Shown here piece after piece: positions 6,255 through 8,238 of a stretch of DNA of 8,238 nt. The notes below the pieces were generated by a model. The model saw nothing but the letters and a program-made list of their open reading frames with translations, did not search any database and was not told where the DNA came from. Source of the stretch: an uncultured Porphyromonas sp. (GTDB lineage: Bacteria > Bacteroidota > Bacteroidia > Bacteroidales > Porphyromonadaceae); NCBI GenBank assembly GCA_945867245.1, contig CAMBHQ010000032.1, positions 1 to 8,238 on the forward strand, given 5' to 3'. The position numbers were made by a program, and so were the translations under genes. The number at the start of each line of letters is the position of its first letter. The stretch's first letter is position 1.

Positions 6255-8238
6255 TTAGCTGTTGCGCAGGCGCTCCAATAGCTCCTCTAGTGCCATAAGG
6301 TCGGTGATAAGGACATCTCTATTCTTGTTGCCTCGCTGTGCGCTGACGATGCCGGCAGCCTCTAGCTGGTCGGTGATACGGCCGGCACGTGCGTAGCCGA
6401 TGCCCATCTTGCGCTGTAGGGTGCTGGTAGAGCCCATCTGCGTAGACACGGCTATGCGTGCAGCCTCTTCGAAGAGCGGATCTCTGCGGCTAAGGTCTAC
6501 GTTCTTACCCTCGGTATCGCCCCCCTCCTCTATGTATTCGGGCAGTAGATAGGGTTGTCCCTCACTCTCCTGCTGGGCGACGTGGGCCACGATGTCCTCG
6601 GTCTCGTTGGTGTCGAGGAAGGCGCACTGTACACGTATCATCTCCTTACCCTGATAGAAGAGCATATCGCCTCGACCTACTAGCTGATTGGCCCCCGTGG
6701 AGTCGAGAATCGTGCGGGAGTCTACGCTCGAGAATACCTTGAAGGCGATACGCGCAGGGAAGTTGGCCTTGATAGTACCTGTGATAACGTCTGTCGAGGG
6801 ACGCTGTGTAGCGATAACCATGTGAATGCCTGCAGCACGTGCTTTCTGTGCCAGACGGGCGATAGGCATCTCTACCTCCTTGCCTCGGGTCATAATCAGG
6901 TCGGCGAACTCATCGACGATAAGTACGATGTAGGGCAGGAACTCGAAGCCCTCTAGTCGAGACAACTTGCCCGAGCGTACCTGCTCGTTGTAGTCCTTGA
7001 TGTTGCGGACACGGGCTCGGGTCAGGAGCTCGTAGCGGTTGTCCATCTCTACGCAGAGCGAGTTGAGCGTGGGTACTACGAGGCTCATATCGGTGATGAT
7101 AGCCTTATCCATGTCTGGGAGCATCGCCATGAAGTGATTCTGGATATCCTCGTAGAGCGTAAACTCGAGCATCTTGGGGTCCACCATAACGAATTTCAGT
7201 TCCTCGGGGCGCTTGGTATAGAGTAGGGAAGTGATGAGGGCGTTTAGGCCGACACTCTTACCCTGACCTGTGGCACCTGCTATGAGTAGGTGCGGCATCT
7301 TAGCGAGGTCGAAGATAAAGGGCTCGTTGGTAATCGTCTTGCCGATGCCGATAGGTAGCTCCATGCGCTCCTGCTCCTCGCGGTAGCGCTGCGAGGCCAT
7401 GATACTGCGCATAGACACGATTTGTGGATTGCGGTTGGGGACCTCTATGCCCACAGTCCCTTGCCCAGGCATAGGCGCGATGATACGGATACCCTCACTC
7501 TTGAGGTTAAGGGCTAGGTCGTCGGCTAGGCTACTGATACGTGCGACTTTGACCCCCTGGTCGGGGACTACCTCGTAGAGCGTAACGGTTGGGCCTACGG
7601 TCGCTTGCTTGGCAGATACTTGTACCTTGAAGTTCGCAAGTGTCGTCAGGATATTCTGTTTCGTTTGCTCTACTTCTTCTCTGTTGGCGACTATATTGCT
7701 AGGGCCATGGTCTTGCAGTAGGTCGAAACTCGGCTTTCGGTAGTGTGCTAGCTTGAGGCCTGGGGGCATAGTGGGCTGTGGCGTCTCGTCCTCAGCGACG
7801 AGCTCGTCCTCCTGTGCGACCTCTACGACGAAGCTATCGTCCTCTGCTCCTGTACTCTGTGCCGAGCCCTCTGTGGTATTATGGGGCGTAGCTGTGGGCT
7901 GTGGCTGTGCTGTACGCGTGGGGGCTACAGATACGGGTGTTGCGGGTGCTGGGGCATAGTCCTGTCTCTGCTCCTCTGCGTCTGCATAGTCCTCCTCGCT
8001 TTCGTAGTTCTCCTCGTCCTCTAGAGGCTCGTCTTCGTGAGCCGCTGCCTCGTTTTCGTCCTTAGGCTTACGAGCGAAAAGCCCCTTAATCTTATCCCAT
8101 ATTGAGAACTGCTTGATGTGCTCCGAACTCAGTTTGGGGGGGTGATTGATAGCCAGTAGTACGCGCTCGCTACAGACTACGAGTATAATCAAAAGGCCAA
8201 TGATAACGGTCAGAGAGAGGCCCAGCCAGCCGAAGCTA
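6255..8238 (-). CDS. ftsK: DNA translocase FtsK/SpoIIIE, C-terminal part (5' end outside window)
   Basis: This hexameric DNA pump clears and resolves chromosome termini at the division septum. The frame is open to the right edge. The codon at 8190-8192 is TTG inside a membrane helix (FGWLGLSLTVIIG, continuing into LLIILVVC), so it is not the start; more N-terminal helices lie outside the window. Counting that TTG as residue 1, the linker spans about 30-150: first basic, then strongly acidic (45-75), then rich in Pro, Thr, Ala and Gln. The alpha domain lies at about 175-270, the RecA-like beta motor has Walker A GATGQGKS at 306-313 and Walker B LIVDE ending at Asp427-Glu428, followed by ATQRPS at 461-466. 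The gamma winged helix at 571-629 carries the conserved LQRKMGIGYARAGR pattern that reads KOPS-type DNA polarity sequences. The C-terminus is complete. It is probably the first visible gene of the minus-strand cluster, upstream of lolA. Confidence 0.95.
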   Translation of the reverse strand, partial: SFGWLGLSLTVIIGLLIILVVCSERVLLAINHPPKLSSEHIKQFSIWDKIKGLFARKPKDENEAAAHEDEPLEDEENYESEEDYADAEEQRQDYAPAPATPVSVAPTRTAQPQPTATPHNTTEGSAQSTGAEDDSFVVEVAQEDELVAEDETPQPTMPPGLKLAHYRKPSFDLLQDHGPSNIVANREEVEQTKQNILTTLANFKVQVSAKQATVGPTVTLYEVVPDQGVKVARISSLADDLALNLKSEGIRIIAPMPGQGTVGIEVPNRNPQIVSMRSIMASQRYREEQERMELPIGIGKTITNEPFIFDLAKMPHLLIAGATGQGKSVGLNALITSLLYTKRPEELKFVMVDPKMLEFTLYEDIQNHFMAMLPDMDKAIITDMSLVVPTLNSLCVEMDNRYELLTRARVRNIKDYNEQVRSGKLSRLEGFEFLPYIVLIVDEFADLIMTRGKEVEMPIARLAQKARAAGIHMVIATQRPSTDVITGTIKANFPARIAFKVFSSVDSRTILDSTGANQLVGRGDMLFYQGKEMIRVQCAFLDTNETEDIVAHVAQQESEGQPYLLPEYIEEGGDTEGKNVDLSRRDPLFEEAARIAVSTQMGSTSTLQRKMGIGYARAGRITDQLEAAGIVSAQRGNKNRDVLITDLMALEELLERLRNS
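6306..6482 (-). other. FtsK gamma (winged-helix) DNA-reading domain
   Basis: This is the last domain of the translocase, from DPLFEEAAR through STLQRKMGIGYARAGR to DVLI. The helix with GYARAGR corresponds to the recognition helix that contacts KOPS/SRS motifs and the XerD recombinase in characterised FtsK proteins. Its conservation means that the host should carry polarised KOPS-like octamers around its replication terminus; their sequence cannot be inferred from this window. Confidence 0.85.

Noticed and set aside
7753..7959. 68-codon plus-strand frame, Gly/Val/Ser/Cys-rich
   Set aside because: It is the complement of the repetitive Pro/Thr/Gln FtsK linker and has low-complexity composition.
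8190..8192. TTG as a start codon giving a 645-residue FtsK
   Set aside because: The frame continues open to the window edge and encodes hydrophobic residues that complete a membrane helix spanning this codon. FtsK also needs further N-terminal helices, so the gene is cut by the window, not started here.
1..8238. Mobile elements, CRISPR arrays, tRNA/rRNA, att sites, toxin-antitoxin or defence genes
   Set aside because: No terminal inverted repeats, transposase, regularly spaced repeats, cloverleaf or integrase-like sequence was seen; every long frame is accounted for by core or envelope genes.

Overview
The window looks like chromosomal DNA of a Bacteroidota bacterium, most likely Porphyromonas or a close relative. 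The evidence is protein character (a Bacteroidota-style FrdAB pair and an FtsK-LolA neighbourhood), the lack of strong Shine-Dalgarno sites before most starts, and the heavy use of CTA leucine codons. The genus is an inference; no rRNA or other marker gene is present. I see no phage, insertion sequence, CRISPR array, tRNA or rRNA.

Plus strand, left side (1-2758): the 3' part of frdA (flavoprotein) is followed after 22 bases by a complete frdB (iron-sulfur protein). They belong to a succinate:quinone oxidoreductase/fumarate reductase whose cytochrome b gene would lie upstream of the window. A strong hairpin with a T-run closes this operon. Next comes a monocistronic membrane-anchored metallophosphoesterase, followed by a hairpin shared with the convergent genes.

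Minus strand, right side (8238-2889): reading right to left, ftsK (its 5' end runs off the window), lolA, a multi-spanning GT87/DUF2029-type glycosyltransferase, a cytoplasmic GT2 glycosyltransferase, and a cytoplasmic NodB-type deacetylase. There are 95 bases between ftsK and lolA and 10 between lolA and the GT87 gene; the last three genes overlap. The last four genes therefore look like one envelope-directed operon.

The most interesting part is the three-gene tail. A GT2 enzyme of the polyprenyl-phosphate-sugar synthase type, a deacetylase without export signal and a GT-C membrane transferase have the same division of labour as ArnC/ArnD/ArnT and FlmF2/NaxD/FlmK, which add amino sugars to lipid A in Proteobacteria. 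The families differ, so this would be an analogous route and not an orthologous one. This is a hypothesis from family and context only. The rest of the window is ordinary core-genome content.

No gene-free stretch exceeds 300 bases. The longest are 1546-1675 and 2759-2888, about 130 bases each, and both are accounted for by terminators and short leader sequence.
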